A stretch of 64,000 bases of DNA, from contig NZ_PJJJ01000029.1 of the NCBI RefSeq assembly GCF_002929495.1, positions 110,741-174,740 on the forward strand, in the 5' to 3' direction. Origin of the DNA: Cryobacterium sp. Y82. Its GTDB lineage: Bacteria; Actinomycetota; Actinomycetes; Actinomycetales; Microbacteriaceae. A program made the position numbers and the translations under genes. Positions within the stretch are counted from its first letter, which is position 1. Each line of letters begins with the position of its first letter. The notes under the pieces were generated by a model. It made no database searches and had not been told where the DNA came from. It saw only the letters and a program-made list of their open reading frames with translations. This document shows, piece after piece, positions 9,355-18,580 of the stretch.

Positions 9355-10962
9355 TTACTCGGCTGCGACCCGTTCTGCCTGGGTCAAAACGCTGCGCAAA
9401 CTTTCAAAGTACCCGGCCACGGCGTCGCGCTCAATTCTAATCTGGGACAGCCGGTCTTCGGCATCTGCCACGAGGCTGCGTGAGCGTGTTGTGGCGTCGG
9501 TCACCAGAGCAGTAGCGGTGGTGTGCGCGTCCCTGAGAATGCCTGCGGCGTTCTCTTCGGCAAGTTCCTTGTTTGCCTTGGCCTCCTCGCGGGCGCCGGC
9601 ATCGAGTTGCTCGTTGAGGGTGCGCAGCTCGGTCGTGCGCTCGCTCGTCTCCGTAAGCTGCCTGGCGGCATCCAGTTGAAACTTCTGAGTCTGCGCCACG
9701 GCCTCCTGGTGCCGGGTGAGGTGCCCCTGCTCGGCCTCATCACGACGGGCTTTTAGCTCGACGTCGAAGTCGGCTCGCGCCTGATCGATCTCCCTGGCCA
9801 GGCGGCTCGCCTCGTGCTCACCCTTCTTGCGCGTGGCGGTGAGGTGGTTCTCCAGATCGATGCGAGCCTGCTCGGCCTCGGCTTCGGCGTCGATGCGGCC
9901 CTGCTGGTTCTCCCGAGCCAGGTCAGCGGCGGCCTGCTCAACTTCGGCGGCGAGGGCAGCGCGGCCTTGCTCGATCTCGCGGGCCAGAGCAGCGCGTTTG
10001 CGATCGAGCTCGCGAGCAAGATCGGTCTGGGCCTGCTCTCGTTCCACCTCTGTCACCGCGTGTGCCTGTTCGATCTCGCGGGCCAGATCGATTCGCCCTT
10101 GCTCGACCTCGGCGGCGAGCAAGGTGCGCGCCTGGTCTGCCTCGTGAGCGCCGGCCAGCCGCCCCTGCTCGGATTCCCGGGAAAGATCGACCCTGGCCTG
10201 CTCCGTCTCGGCGGCCAGATCGACGCGGGCCTGTTCCGTTTCGCGCTGCAGGTCAGCGCGCTGCTGATCGAGTTCCAAGGCCACTTCGGCGCGGGTGAGT
10301 TCGGTTTCGTGGGTGAGCCCCGCCGCGATCTCACGAGCCTCGGTAGCTTCCCGTTGGGCCACCACACGCACTTCTGCTGCCTCACGATCGGCTTCAGAGC
10401 GGATGGCCGACACCTCACGCTTGACCGTTGCCCGCGCTTCGGCAGCCTCGGTGGCGACAGCGCCCCGAATCAGCGAGGCATCGCGCACTGCATCCTGGAC
10501 GACCTGTGCCTGGTCGTCCTGGGCGCGGGCGCGCACGTCATCAGCTTCTACTCGTACGTCATCGAGTACCCGACGTGCTTTGACGGCGGCATCGGACAGG
10601 GTGCGTTCGGCCTGCTCGAGGGCATTGTGGCGAAGCAGCTGCACCTCGTCGGTTGTTGCAGCGCGCAGCTTTTCGGCGTCGATATCGGCCTGGGCGATGA
10701 CTCGGGTGGACTGCTCTTCTGCGACGCGAAGGGTATTCTCCAGTTTGGTCCCGAGGCCGGAGAAGGTGGGGCTGCCAACTTCTTCGATCTCAGCGTTGAG
10801 ATCGTCAATGCGCACCGTCAGCCGTTTGACCTCGCGGCCGGCCTCGGCGTTTTGAGTGTTGGCCTGAATCAGTTCGCGACGCAGGGACTGGATGGCCTTG
10901 GCGACTTCATCCTTGTCGTAGCCGCGAAATACCTGGGTGAAATCAGCTTCGTCGTCAGACAC
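9355..10962 (-). CDS. DivIVA-domain coiled-coil protein with tandem 11-residue repeats
   Basis: The 535-residue protein begins with a DivIVA-like N terminus (DFTQVFRGYDKDEVAKAIQS, residues 7-26) and a short coiled coil with a Pro/Ser break near 62-70. The rest is almost entirely helical. Residues 232-374 are thirteen tandem 11-residue units of the type EQARVDLAAET, encoded by 33-base repeats at 9841-10269. Hendecad periodicity predicts a long, weakly right-handed coiled coil, reminiscent of filament-forming polar proteins (Scy/FilP-like) of actinobacteria. A polar-growth or cell-shape scaffold is likely by inference. GTG start with GAGGAGT upstream. It is followed by the AI-2E permease. Confidence 0.85.
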   Translation of the reverse strand: MSDDEADFTQVFRGYDKDEVAKAIQSLRRELIQANTQNAEAGREVKRLTVRIDDLNAEIEEVGSPTFSGLGTKLENTLRVAEEQSTRVIAQADIDAEKLRAATTDEVQLLRHNALEQAERTLSDAAVKARRVLDDVRVEADDVRARAQDDQAQVVQDAVRDASLIRGAVATEAAEARATVKREVSAIRSEADREAAEVRVVAQREATEAREIAAGLTHETELTRAEVALELDQQRADLQRETEQARVDLAAETEQARVDLSRESEQGRLAGAHEADQARTLLAAEVEQGRIDLAREIEQAHAVTEVEREQAQTDLARELDRKRAALAREIEQGRAALAAEVEQAAADLARENQQGRIDAEAEAEQARIDLENHLTATRKKGEHEASRLAREIDQARADFDVELKARRDEAEQGHLTRHQEAVAQTQKFQLDAARQLTETSERTTELRTLNEQLDAGAREEAKANKELAEENAAGILRDAHTTATALVTDATTRSRSLVADAEDRLSQIRIERDAVAGYFESLRSVLTQAERVAAE

Positions 10963-11208
10963 GTATTACTCCTCACAAATGGGGCCCCGGCCCTCGATGG
11001 ATCATGCATGACGGGGAACACCCCCAATTTTAGTGTGCTGGCACCACCGCGAGTCCCCTCCCATTCGACGGTGTGGTCTCTGGCGCTATTAGGCACCTCT
11101 CAGGAGAAGGCAGTAACGTAAAAGGTCTGTGTCTGAGCGCTTTCAGGCATAGGAGTCAGCCAAAGTGACTGAACAGTACCAAACCAGCCGCAAGCTGAAG
11201 GGTGATAC

Positions 11209-13038
11209 GTGCGTTTTGTTCTTGCCATTGTGGCCTTCGTGCTTGCTGCGGTGATGATCGTTCTCGGCATTGCACAGCGAACCGTTCTCCTTGATCCTGC
11301 ATTTACGTCCCTGACCTCTTCCGCCACCGGCGACACGAAATACACCGTGATAGATCCGAGCGCGCTGGCAGCGTCGACGGGCAGCCAGACAATCAACGTG
11401 CGCGGAGATGGCCCGATCTTCCTCGCCTACGGGCGTTCGGAAGACGTCGCGGCCTGGATAGCGGACGACGCGTATGCCACTGTCGGCCTCAGCGAGAAAA
11501 CGGGCGAGCTCACCTCCACCGTCACCGACGCCGTAGCCGCCGATGATGGCAAGGGAACCGCGGGTGATGCCCCCACAGCGGATACCACCGCCGCGATCGT
11601 GAATCCGGCCGGCTCAGACCTGTGGCTCGAGGAGTACATCGGCACGAAGTCTGTGACGACCACGCTGACCCTGCCAGAGGGTATTTCGGTGCTCGTCGCG
11701 TCGGACGGGATCGAACCGGCACCGGCCAGCATCCGTTTGTCGTGGGCGTCCGACAATTCCACTCCGTGGGCGGGCCCGTTGCTTGCTGGTGGTGCCTTGC
11801 TTTTGTTGGCCGGCCTGGTGTTGTACGTACTGGCCCTGCTGCATCTGCGTCGCTCTCGCAGGCCGCGTCGCAATGTCCCCCGCGGTCCTCGCATGCCGCG
11901 TTTGCCGCGCGCACCACGTCCAAAGGCCATTAAGGCCAGTCAGATCACGACTTCGCGGCGGGGGATCGCCCGCCGGGTGGCCATTCTTCCCATGATCGTG
12001 GTGTCCGGCCTCGCGCTGAGCGGCTGTTCGGCCGACCTGTGGCCCGATTTCAGCACGGTTAGCACGACCACCGCGACGTCAACACCGACGCCTCAGCCCA
12101 CCGATTCCGTCGAGGCTGCCGCCGAGCTGCCGCCGCCAGCCGTCACAGTCTCCCAGCTGGAAACGATCATGACCGAGATCTCGTTGCTCAGCGCGGACGC
12201 CGATACGAGCCTGAACGCTGAGACTATTGCGACAAGGTTCACCGGCCCGGCCCTGGAACAACGACTGGCCAACTACAAGATTCGTGCCGTCGATCCGGCA
12301 GTAGCCCCGCTGATTGCTCTGGCTGGTGCACCACTCACGTTTACACTGCCGCAGCAGACGAATTCCTGGCCTCGTGTTGTCATGACGGTCATTCAAGACG
12401 AAAACGATCCCAGCATCCCGACCATGGCGGTCATCCTCAAGCAGGAATCGCCCCGCACAAATTATCAAGTGGAGTATCTGTTCGCGCTAGAGCAGTCGGC
12501 GCATGTTCCCAAGGTGGCGCCGGCCATCGTCGGTGCCCCCGCCATCGCTCCCGACAACAAGTTGTTGTTGCTGCCGCCGGACGAATTGGCCGCAGCGTAT
12601 GCCGACATCCTGTTGCAGGGCGAGGCGAGCCCCTCATTTGGACTGTTCGAGAGCGAGGGGGATAATTTTCGCGTTCAGGTTGCTGACCTGAACGCGGCGA
12701 AGATCGCCGCTTTGCCGTCGACCGCTTCGATCGAATTCGCGGCGGCTGCCGGCACCGACGAGGCCGTAGCTTTGGCGACCAACGACTCTGGCAGCATCGT
12801 AGCGGTGAGTATGACAGAGACGGAAACGGTCAAACCGGTCGATGCCGGGGCCACGGTGGGCCCGGCCGCCGATGCCCTTGCCACGAAGGCGCTCTCCGGC
12901 ATCACCACCACGGCCAAGGGCTTTCAAAACACCTACCGCGACCAACTGCTGTTCTACGTACCCACGGCCGGTTCTAGCGACAAAATCGTGCTTCTGGGCT
13001 TTGCCCAGGGCCTCATCACATCAGCGGAGCTCCCATGA
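11209..13038 (+). CDS. Two-part membrane protein with internal lipobox-like segment
   Basis: The 609-residue protein seems to be two proteins joined. Part 1 has a transmembrane segment at 2-22, an extracytoplasmic Ala/Thr-rich domain and a second segment at about 187-212. A very basic Arg/Pro linker (213-256) follows. Then RRVAILPMIVVSGLALSGC (255-273) reads like a lipoprotein signal peptide with lipobox LSGC, and part 2 (274-609) looks like an exported soluble domain. I do not recognise the family, though similar proteins occur in Microbacteriaceae. The GTG start has AAGGGTG upstream. The stop overlaps the next ATG (ATGA), so it is coupled to the thioredoxin-fold/TPR gene. Confidence 0.72.
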   Translation: MRFVLAIVAFVLAAVMIVLGIAQRTVLLDPAFTSLTSSATGDTKYTVIDPSALAASTGSQTINVRGDGPIFLAYGRSEDVAAWIADDAYATVGLSEKTGELTSTVTDAVAADDGKGTAGDAPTADTTAAIVNPAGSDLWLEEYIGTKSVTTTLTLPEGISVLVASDGIEPAPASIRLSWASDNSTPWAGPLLAGGALLLLAGLVLYVLALLHLRRSRRPRRNVPRGPRMPRLPRAPRPKAIKASQITTSRRGIARRVAILPMIVVSGLALSGCSADLWPDFSTVSTTTATSTPTPQPTDSVEAAAELPPPAVTVSQLETIMTEISLLSADADTSLNAETIATRFTGPALEQRLANYKIRAVDPAVAPLIALAGAPLTFTLPQQTNSWPRVVMTVIQDENDPSIPTMAVILKQESPRTNYQVEYLFALEQSAHVPKVAPAIVGAPAIAPDNKLLLLPPDELAAAYADILLQGEASPSFGLFESEGDNFRVQVADLNAAKIAALPSTASIEFAAAAGTDEAVALATNDSGSIVAVSMTETETVKPVDAGATVGPAADALATKALSGITTTAKGFQNTYRDQLLFYVPTAGSSDKIVLLGFAQGLITSAELP

Positions 13039-14009
13039 CGAATATGCCCCCTCTCGGATCGAACCTGCGCGGAGCGGTCGACCTTTCCTCGCTCGTGAAC
13101 CGTGCCCCGGCGGGTACGACCCCGGCGGCCAGCAGTGGCGCGCCCGTGGCCGGCGCGGCTGCTGCACCCTCCGGCGCAGTCACCCTTCCGAGCCTTGTTC
13201 TCGACGGTACCGACGCCAACTTTGGTGAACTGCTCGAGTTGTCTTCCCGCGTTCCCGTGATCGTGGGGCTATGGGCATCCTGGAGTGAACCCTCCACGCA
13301 GCTCATGGTCGTATTGGAAAAAATCGTTCTGGGTTTCGCCGGCAAGTTCGTGTTGGCCCGCGTCGACATCGAGGCGAATCCGCAGCTCACCCAGGCATTC
13401 CAGGCCCAGTCCGTGCCGACGGTCGCCGCCGTCATCACCGGTCAGCCAGTGCAGCTTTTCAACGGTCCGCTCGGTGAAGAGCAGATCAGCGAGGTGCTCG
13501 GTCGTGTTCTGGAGCTCGCAGCGCAGCAGGGTGTGACGGGTGTGGCCGAGGCCGCAGACGCGGACGTCGAACCCGTCGCCGCGGTCCCCGAGCCCCTGCC
13601 GCCGCACCACCTGGAGGCCTACACGGCGATCGAAGCCGGCGACTATGCCACCGCTCAGAGTGAGTACCGCACCGCACTGGCGCAAAACCCGAACGACACG
13701 ATGGCCGTTGCCGGCCTGGCTCAGGTCAGTCTGCTGGCCAGGCTGCAGGGCAAGACCATCGACCAGATTCGCAACGGCGCGGCATCCGCCCCCGACGATC
13801 TCGACGCACAATTGCTGGTCGCCGACCTCGACTTATCCGGGGGTCACATCGAGGATGCCTTTGATCGCCTGCTGGGACTCTTCCCGGCCCAGCCCGCCGC
13901 AGGCCGCAACACGATCCGCGAGCGCCTTCTTGAGCTGTTTGAGGTCGTCGGTCAGGACGACCCACGGGTTCCCCCCACCCGTTCGCGGCTCACTGCTCTT
14001 CTGTACTGA
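13035..14009 (+). CDS. Thioredoxin-fold/TPR co-chaperone-like protein without CxxC
   Basis: The 324-residue protein has a Pro/Ala-rich N terminus, a thioredoxin fold at about 50-165 (VPVIVGLWASW...VDIEANPQLTQAFQAQSVPTV) and a C-terminal helical TPR-like region with the CnoX/YbbN-type end. The active-site position reads WSEPS, so both Cys of the usual CGPC are Ser (84 and 87). It cannot act as a dithiol reductase; a holdase/co-chaperone role as in the CnoX family is the better inference. It is translationally coupled to the preceding membrane protein and convergent with glgB 31 bases away. Confidence 0.83.
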   Translation: MTNMPPLGSNLRGAVDLSSLVNRAPAGTTPAASSGAPVAGAAAAPSGAVTLPSLVLDGTDANFGELLELSSRVPVIVGLWASWSEPSTQLMVVLEKIVLGFAGKFVLARVDIEANPQLTQAFQAQSVPTVAAVITGQPVQLFNGPLGEEQISEVLGRVLELAAQQGVTGVAEAADADVEPVAAVPEPLPPHHLEAYTAIEAGDYATAQSEYRTALAQNPNDTMAVAGLAQVSLLARLQGKTIDQIRNGAASAPDDLDAQLLVADLDLSGGHIEDAFDRLLGLFPAQPAAGRNTIRERLLELFEVVGQDDPRVPPTRSRLTALLY

Positions 14010-14040
14010 TTTCCACCGTGTGCGCCCGAGCGGGATGCGC

Positions 14041-16365
14041 CTAGCGGCGAAGGCGCAACCAGAGGCCGGCGAGGGGGGGCAGGGTCAGGGTGGCCGATGC
14101 CGGGCGACCGGCCCACGGCTCGTTGTAGGCCTCGACTGCGCCCTGGTTTCCCACGCCCGACCCACCGAAGTCGCCGGCATCCGTGTTGAGAATCTCCTCC
14201 CACTCCCCGGCGAACGGCAGGCCGACTCGGTAGTCGGTGTGTGGTTGTCCGGCGAAGTTGAAGAAGCAGGCGACGGGAACGCCGTGGTTGTCCCAGCGCA
14301 GAAATGACACGACATTTTGGCCTGCAGCACCGCCGTCGAGGAGCTCGAAGCCGCCCGGGTCATTGTCGCGGCTCCACAGGCTCGCATTGTCGCGGTAGAC
14401 CCGGTTGAGCTGGGCCACCAGGTTGAACAGGCCGCGGTGCGCCGGCTGGTCGAGCATCCACCAGTCCAGTCCGCGCTCTTCGCTCCACTCCGAGCGCTGA
14501 CCGAACTCGCTTCCCATGAACAAGAGTTGCTTGCCCGGGTGCGCCCACATGAAGGAGAGGTACGCGCGCACGTTGGCGAGCTGCTGCCAGGAATCACCGG
14601 GCATCTTCGATACCAGGGCACCCTTCCCGTGCACGACCTCGTCGTGACTGATTGGCAGCAGAAAGTTCTCGCTGAAGGCGTAGATGAACGAGAAGGTGAT
14701 GTCGTTGTGGTGGTAAGACCGGTACATCGGGTCGACCTGCATGTACTCCAGGGAGTCGTGCATCCAGCCCATGTTCCACTTGAAGCCGAAGCCGAGCCCG
14801 CCGCCACTGGTCGGCGCCGTCACCCCGCCCCAGTTCGTGGATTCCTCGGCGATCATGATGGTGCCCGGATTGCGTTTGTAGGCGGTCGCGGTGATCTCCT
14901 GCAGCAGGCTGATCGCCTCAAGGTTCTCGTTGCCGCCGTATTTATTCGGCTCCCACTGGCCGGCCTCACGCGAATAGTCGAGATAGAGCATCGAGGCGAC
15001 GGCGTCGACGCGCAGTGCGTCGATGTGAAATTCTTCGAGCCAGTACAGCGCGTTGGCGACCAGGAAATTGCGCACCTGCATCTGGCCGAAATCGAAGATG
15101 TAGGTGCCCCAGTCCAGCTGCTCTCCGCGGCGCGGGTCCGCGTGTTCGTAGAGGGCCTGGCCATCGAAGCGGGCCAGGGCAAAATCGTCTTTGGGAAAGT
15201 GGCCGGGTACCCAGTCCATGATCACGCCGATGCCGGCCTGGTGTAGCCGGTCAATCAGGTAGCGCAGGTCGTCGGGAGAACCGAACCGGCTGGTCGGAGC
15301 GTAGTAGCCGCTCACCTGGTAACCCCAGGAACCGCCAAACGGATGCTCGGCCAGGGGCATGAATTCCACGTGTGTGAAACTCAGTTCCAGCAGATACCCG
15401 ACCAGCTCATCGGCCAGGGCACGGTAGCCAAGGCCGGGGCGCCAGGAACCGACGTGCATCTCGTAGACGCTCATAGCCTGGTTGTGAGGATCGTTGGCCT
15501 TGCGATTAGCGAGCCAGGCGGCATCCGACCACGCATAGTGCGATTCGGTGACAATCGACGCGGTCTGCGGCGGTACCTCGGCAAGCCGGGCCATCGGGTC
15601 GGCTTTTTCAACCCAGTCGCCGGACTGCGCGAGCAGCTGGAACTTGTAGTTGGCGCCGAGTTCGAGGCCCGGAATGAACAGCTCCCATACTCCGGTGCTT
15701 CCCATATTGCGCATTGCATGAGTGACGCCGTTCCAGCCGTTGAAGTCGCCGATCACCCGCGCGGCGCGGGCGTGCGGCGCCCACACAGCGAAGGAGGTGC
15801 CGGTGGATGACGCCGTGACACCCTGATGCTGACGGTGGTGGGCTCCGAGCACGTCCCAGAGCCGTTCGTGGCGACCCTCACCGATCAGGTGCAGGTCCAG
15901 CTCGCCGAGCGTCGGGATGAACCGGTACGGGTCATCACAGGTCCAGGCCGGGGCCTTCTCATAGCGGGCCTCGATCGTGTAATCGCTGAGTCCAACGATG
16001 TCCTCACCCTGCCAGATGCCGTGCGCGAGGTGGGTCAGCTCGACTCGCGATCCATTGGCGAGAATGGCGAACACCTCGGTGGCAAGTGGACGTAGTGCCC
16101 GGATGATGACGACCGGGTCTGACACACCGTCGTGGTTCGCGAGGTGCTGGCCCAGAACTTCGTGCGGGTTGTAATACCGGCCGGCGGCGACGGCCTCGAG
16201 CACGTGATCGGGCACCGGTGCGATCGGGGCGGCGTGCTTCTGGATCTTCTTGGGCCCGGATTTCGGGGACTGTGCCTTCTTGCCGTCGATGTTCTTTCCC
16301 TGACCCTTCGCTCTCGTAAGTTCGTGTTTCTTGTGTTTTTTGTCTTTGTTCTTGCCGCCGCTCAT
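14041..16365 (-). CDS. glgB: 1,4-alpha-glucan branching enzyme
   Basis: The 774-residue GlgB adds alpha-1,6 branches to glycogen. A Lys-rich N-terminal extension (1-40) precedes two beta-sandwich modules and the GH13 barrel. Catalytic residues are visible in DALRVDAVASML (nucleophile Asp), MIAEESTNWGG (acid Glu) and PISHDEVVHGKG (third Asp). Start: its ATG overlaps the glgE stop as ATGA, so glgE-glgB is one translationally coupled operon. The product of GlgE (linear maltosyl-extended glucan) is the substrate of GlgB, which explains the pairing. Confidence 0.95.
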   Translation of the reverse strand: MSGGKNKDKKHKKHELTRAKGQGKNIDGKKAQSPKSGPKKIQKHAAPIAPVPDHVLEAVAAGRYYNPHEVLGQHLANHDGVSDPVVIIRALRPLATEVFAILANGSRVELTHLAHGIWQGEDIVGLSDYTIEARYEKAPAWTCDDPYRFIPTLGELDLHLIGEGRHERLWDVLGAHHRQHQGVTASSTGTSFAVWAPHARAARVIGDFNGWNGVTHAMRNMGSTGVWELFIPGLELGANYKFQLLAQSGDWVEKADPMARLAEVPPQTASIVTESHYAWSDAAWLANRKANDPHNQAMSVYEMHVGSWRPGLGYRALADELVGYLLELSFTHVEFMPLAEHPFGGSWGYQVSGYYAPTSRFGSPDDLRYLIDRLHQAGIGVIMDWVPGHFPKDDFALARFDGQALYEHADPRRGEQLDWGTYIFDFGQMQVRNFLVANALYWLEEFHIDALRVDAVASMLYLDYSREAGQWEPNKYGGNENLEAISLLQEITATAYKRNPGTIMIAEESTNWGGVTAPTSGGGLGFGFKWNMGWMHDSLEYMQVDPMYRSYHHNDITFSFIYAFSENFLLPISHDEVVHGKGALVSKMPGDSWQQLANVRAYLSFMWAHPGKQLLFMGSEFGQRSEWSEERGLDWWMLDQPAHRGLFNLVAQLNRVYRDNASLWSRDNDPGGFELLDGGAAGQNVVSFLRWDNHGVPVACFFNFAGQPHTDYRVGLPFAGEWEEILNTDAGDFGGSGVGNQGAVEAYNEPWAGRPASATLTLPPLAGLWLRLRR

Positions 16366-18467
16366 GGGCGGACCCGGGCCGGATCGTGTGGCGTGACGTG
16401 CAGAATATGCACCGGTTCGGTGAAAGCGTCCAGGCGCACGAAGTTATCGGACGACCAGGTCCAGGTAATGCCTGAGACGAGATCGTGCACGTCGAAGTTG
16501 TCGCCGCGGGCAATGCCGAACCGGGTCACGTCGAGGTGCACCACCGTTTGGCGCACCGAATGCGGGTCGACGTTGGCGACGATGATGAGGGCATCCGCTT
16601 GACCTGTGCCGGTGAAGTCAGCGGCGAGAAATTTACTGTAGACGAGGATCGCGTCATCGTCGCTCGAGTGGATGTCGAGGTTGCGCAGCTGGCCCAGCGC
16701 GGGGTGCTCGGAGCGGATGCGGTTGAGCAGCGTGAGATACGGCGCGAGAGACTTTCCGAGCTCCTCGGCCCTGTTCCAGTCACGCGGCCGGTACTCGTAC
16801 TTTTCGCTGTCGATGCTCTCTTCAGCACCGGGCCTGGCGACGTTCTCGAACAGGTCGAAACCGGCGTATACCCCCCAGCTCGGCGCGGCCGTGGCAGCGA
16901 GCGCCGCCCGAATCTTGAACGCCGCCGGGCCGCCGAATTGCAGGTACTCGGTAAGAATATCGGGAGTGTTCACGAACAGGTTTGGGCGCAGAAAATCGGG
17001 AGTGTCGGTGGCGAGACCGTCGAAAAACTCCTCGAGCTCGCTCTTTGTGTTGCGCCAGGTGAAGTAGGTGTACGACTGCTGAAAGCCAACCTTGCCGAGG
17101 GCCTGCATGAGGGCCGGACGGGTGAATGCCTCGGCCAGAAACACCACGTCGGGGTCCGTTGCATTGACCTCCGCGATAAGCCACTCCCAGAAGTCGAGCG
17201 GCTTGGTGTGCGGGTTGTCCACGCGAAAGATGCGCACGCCGAGGTTAATCCAGTAGCGCAGCAGTCGCAGCGCCTCGGCGCGGATACCGGCGGGATCATT
17301 GTCGAAATTGATCGGGTAGATGTCCTGGTATTTTTTCGGCGGGTTTTCCGCGAAGGCGATCGTGCCGTCGGGCAGGGTCGTGAACCACTCCGGGTGCTCC
17401 GCCACCCAGGGATGATCGGGGGAGGCCTGCAAGGCGAAGTCGAGAGCAAGTTCGATGCCGAGGGAGGCGGCTTTTTTCAGAAAAAAGCTGAAATCGGCGA
17501 CGGTTCCGAGGTCTGGGTGGATGGCGTCGTGGCCGCCGTCAGGCGAGCCGATCGCCCAGGGCGATCCTGGGTCGCCGGGGGCGACGGTGAGCGAATTGTT
17601 CGGGCCCTTGCGGAAGGCTTGCCCGATGGGGTGGATCGGTGGCAGATAGAGCACGTCGAATCCCATGGCGGCCACGGCGGGCAGGCGTTTGGCTGCAGTG
17701 CGAAAGGTTCCGCTCTTCCAGCTGCCGTCGGCGCGGCGAGCTGCGCCCTCAGAGCGCGGGAAGAACTCATACCAGGCACCGACACCGGCCTTTGCACGTT
17801 CGACGATGATCGTGCGTTCGGCCGAGAGTGAATCCAGGCCAGCGAGCGGGCGGGCAGCGATGACCTGCCGCAGCGCGGCATCCGCTACCGTGAGAAAACG
17901 CTCGGTAGTCGATTTTTCGGTGTCGGCGAGCGACTTGGCAGCGGCCTGGAACAAGCGACGAGCGGCGATTGGGCGGCCCGTATCGAGGCCGGCCTGTGTC
18001 AGGAGGGCCCCGCCGATGGTGAACATGAGCTCGACGTCGATGCCCGCCGGTATCTTGATCGCCGCGTTGTGTTCCCAGGTCGCGAAGTCGTCGGCGTAGG
18101 CGCGCACCCGATATTGCCAGTGGCCCGGGACATCGAGCTGCGCCTCGATACCGTAGCGGTCGGTGCCGTCGGCCTGCAGCACCATCGGGTGCCGCGTCGT
18201 GCTCCCATCCGGCGCCGTGAGTTGCAGGTCGACACCGATGAGGTCGTGCCCCTCGCGAAAAGCGGTCGCGCCAAACGGTACGACTTCGCCGACGAAGGCG
18301 CGGACCGGCCAGCGATTGTCGCCCAGCTGCGGAGACAGGTCCAGAACCGGGATGCGACCAATGGCGGCAGGGAAACGGCGCCCCGCCGCGGCATCCGTGG
18401 ACACGGTCGTGCGAGCACTGCTCGATGCTGCCGGCGGGATCGTCTTTTTCGCTGCTGTCTTGGCCAC
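16362..18467 (-). CDS. glgE: Alpha-1,4-glucan:maltose-1-phosphate maltosyltransferase
   Basis: The 701-residue GH13 enzyme transfers maltose from maltose-1-phosphate onto glucan ends, building glycogen without ADP-glucose at this step. Motifs include the N-terminal domain start GRIPVLDLSPQLGDNRWPVR, EFFPRS, YLPPIHPIG, FRVDNPHTKP (nucleophile Asp), LAEAFTRP (acid Glu) and FVNTPDILTEYL. The start is uncertain: a GTG at 18467 gives the Lys/Ala-rich leader VAKTAAKK, while an ATG at 18527 adds 20 residues and leaves little room for a promoter divergent from glgP. The stop overlaps glgB. No treS or maltokinase gene is nearby to supply maltose-1-phosphate. Confidence 0.93.
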   Translation of the reverse strand: MAKTAAKKTIPPAASSSARTTVSTDAAAGRRFPAAIGRIPVLDLSPQLGDNRWPVRAFVGEVVPFGATAFREGHDLIGVDLQLTAPDGSTTRHPMVLQADGTDRYGIEAQLDVPGHWQYRVRAYADDFATWEHNAAIKIPAGIDVELMFTIGGALLTQAGLDTGRPIAARRLFQAAAKSLADTEKSTTERFLTVADAALRQVIAARPLAGLDSLSAERTIIVERAKAGVGAWYEFFPRSEGAARRADGSWKSGTFRTAAKRLPAVAAMGFDVLYLPPIHPIGQAFRKGPNNSLTVAPGDPGSPWAIGSPDGGHDAIHPDLGTVADFSFFLKKAASLGIELALDFALQASPDHPWVAEHPEWFTTLPDGTIAFAENPPKKYQDIYPINFDNDPAGIRAEALRLLRYWINLGVRIFRVDNPHTKPLDFWEWLIAEVNATDPDVVFLAEAFTRPALMQALGKVGFQQSYTYFTWRNTKSELEEFFDGLATDTPDFLRPNLFVNTPDILTEYLQFGGPAAFKIRAALAATAAPSWGVYAGFDLFENVARPGAEESIDSEKYEYRPRDWNRAEELGKSLAPYLTLLNRIRSEHPALGQLRNLDIHSSDDDAILVYSKFLAADFTGTGQADALIIVANVDPHSVRQTVVHLDVTRFGIARGDNFDVHDLVSGITWTWSSDNFVRLDAFTEPVHILHVTPHDPARVRP

Positions 18468-18580
18468 ACCATGACCGTAGCGTGAACGGCGGCCATGGCG
18501 CTCCCCTTCGGTCGGGCGTGCCCGCACGCGTCGATCGAGGTGTTACGTATTGGCCACCCAGCACCCCTAAGGTTGACCTC

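Noticed and set aside
9814..11121. 435-codon plus-strand frame opposite the coiled-coil gene
   Set aside because: It is the GC-biased mirror of a repetitive high-GC gene; no ribosome site and no domain, while the minus strand shows clear DivIVA and coiled-coil sequence.
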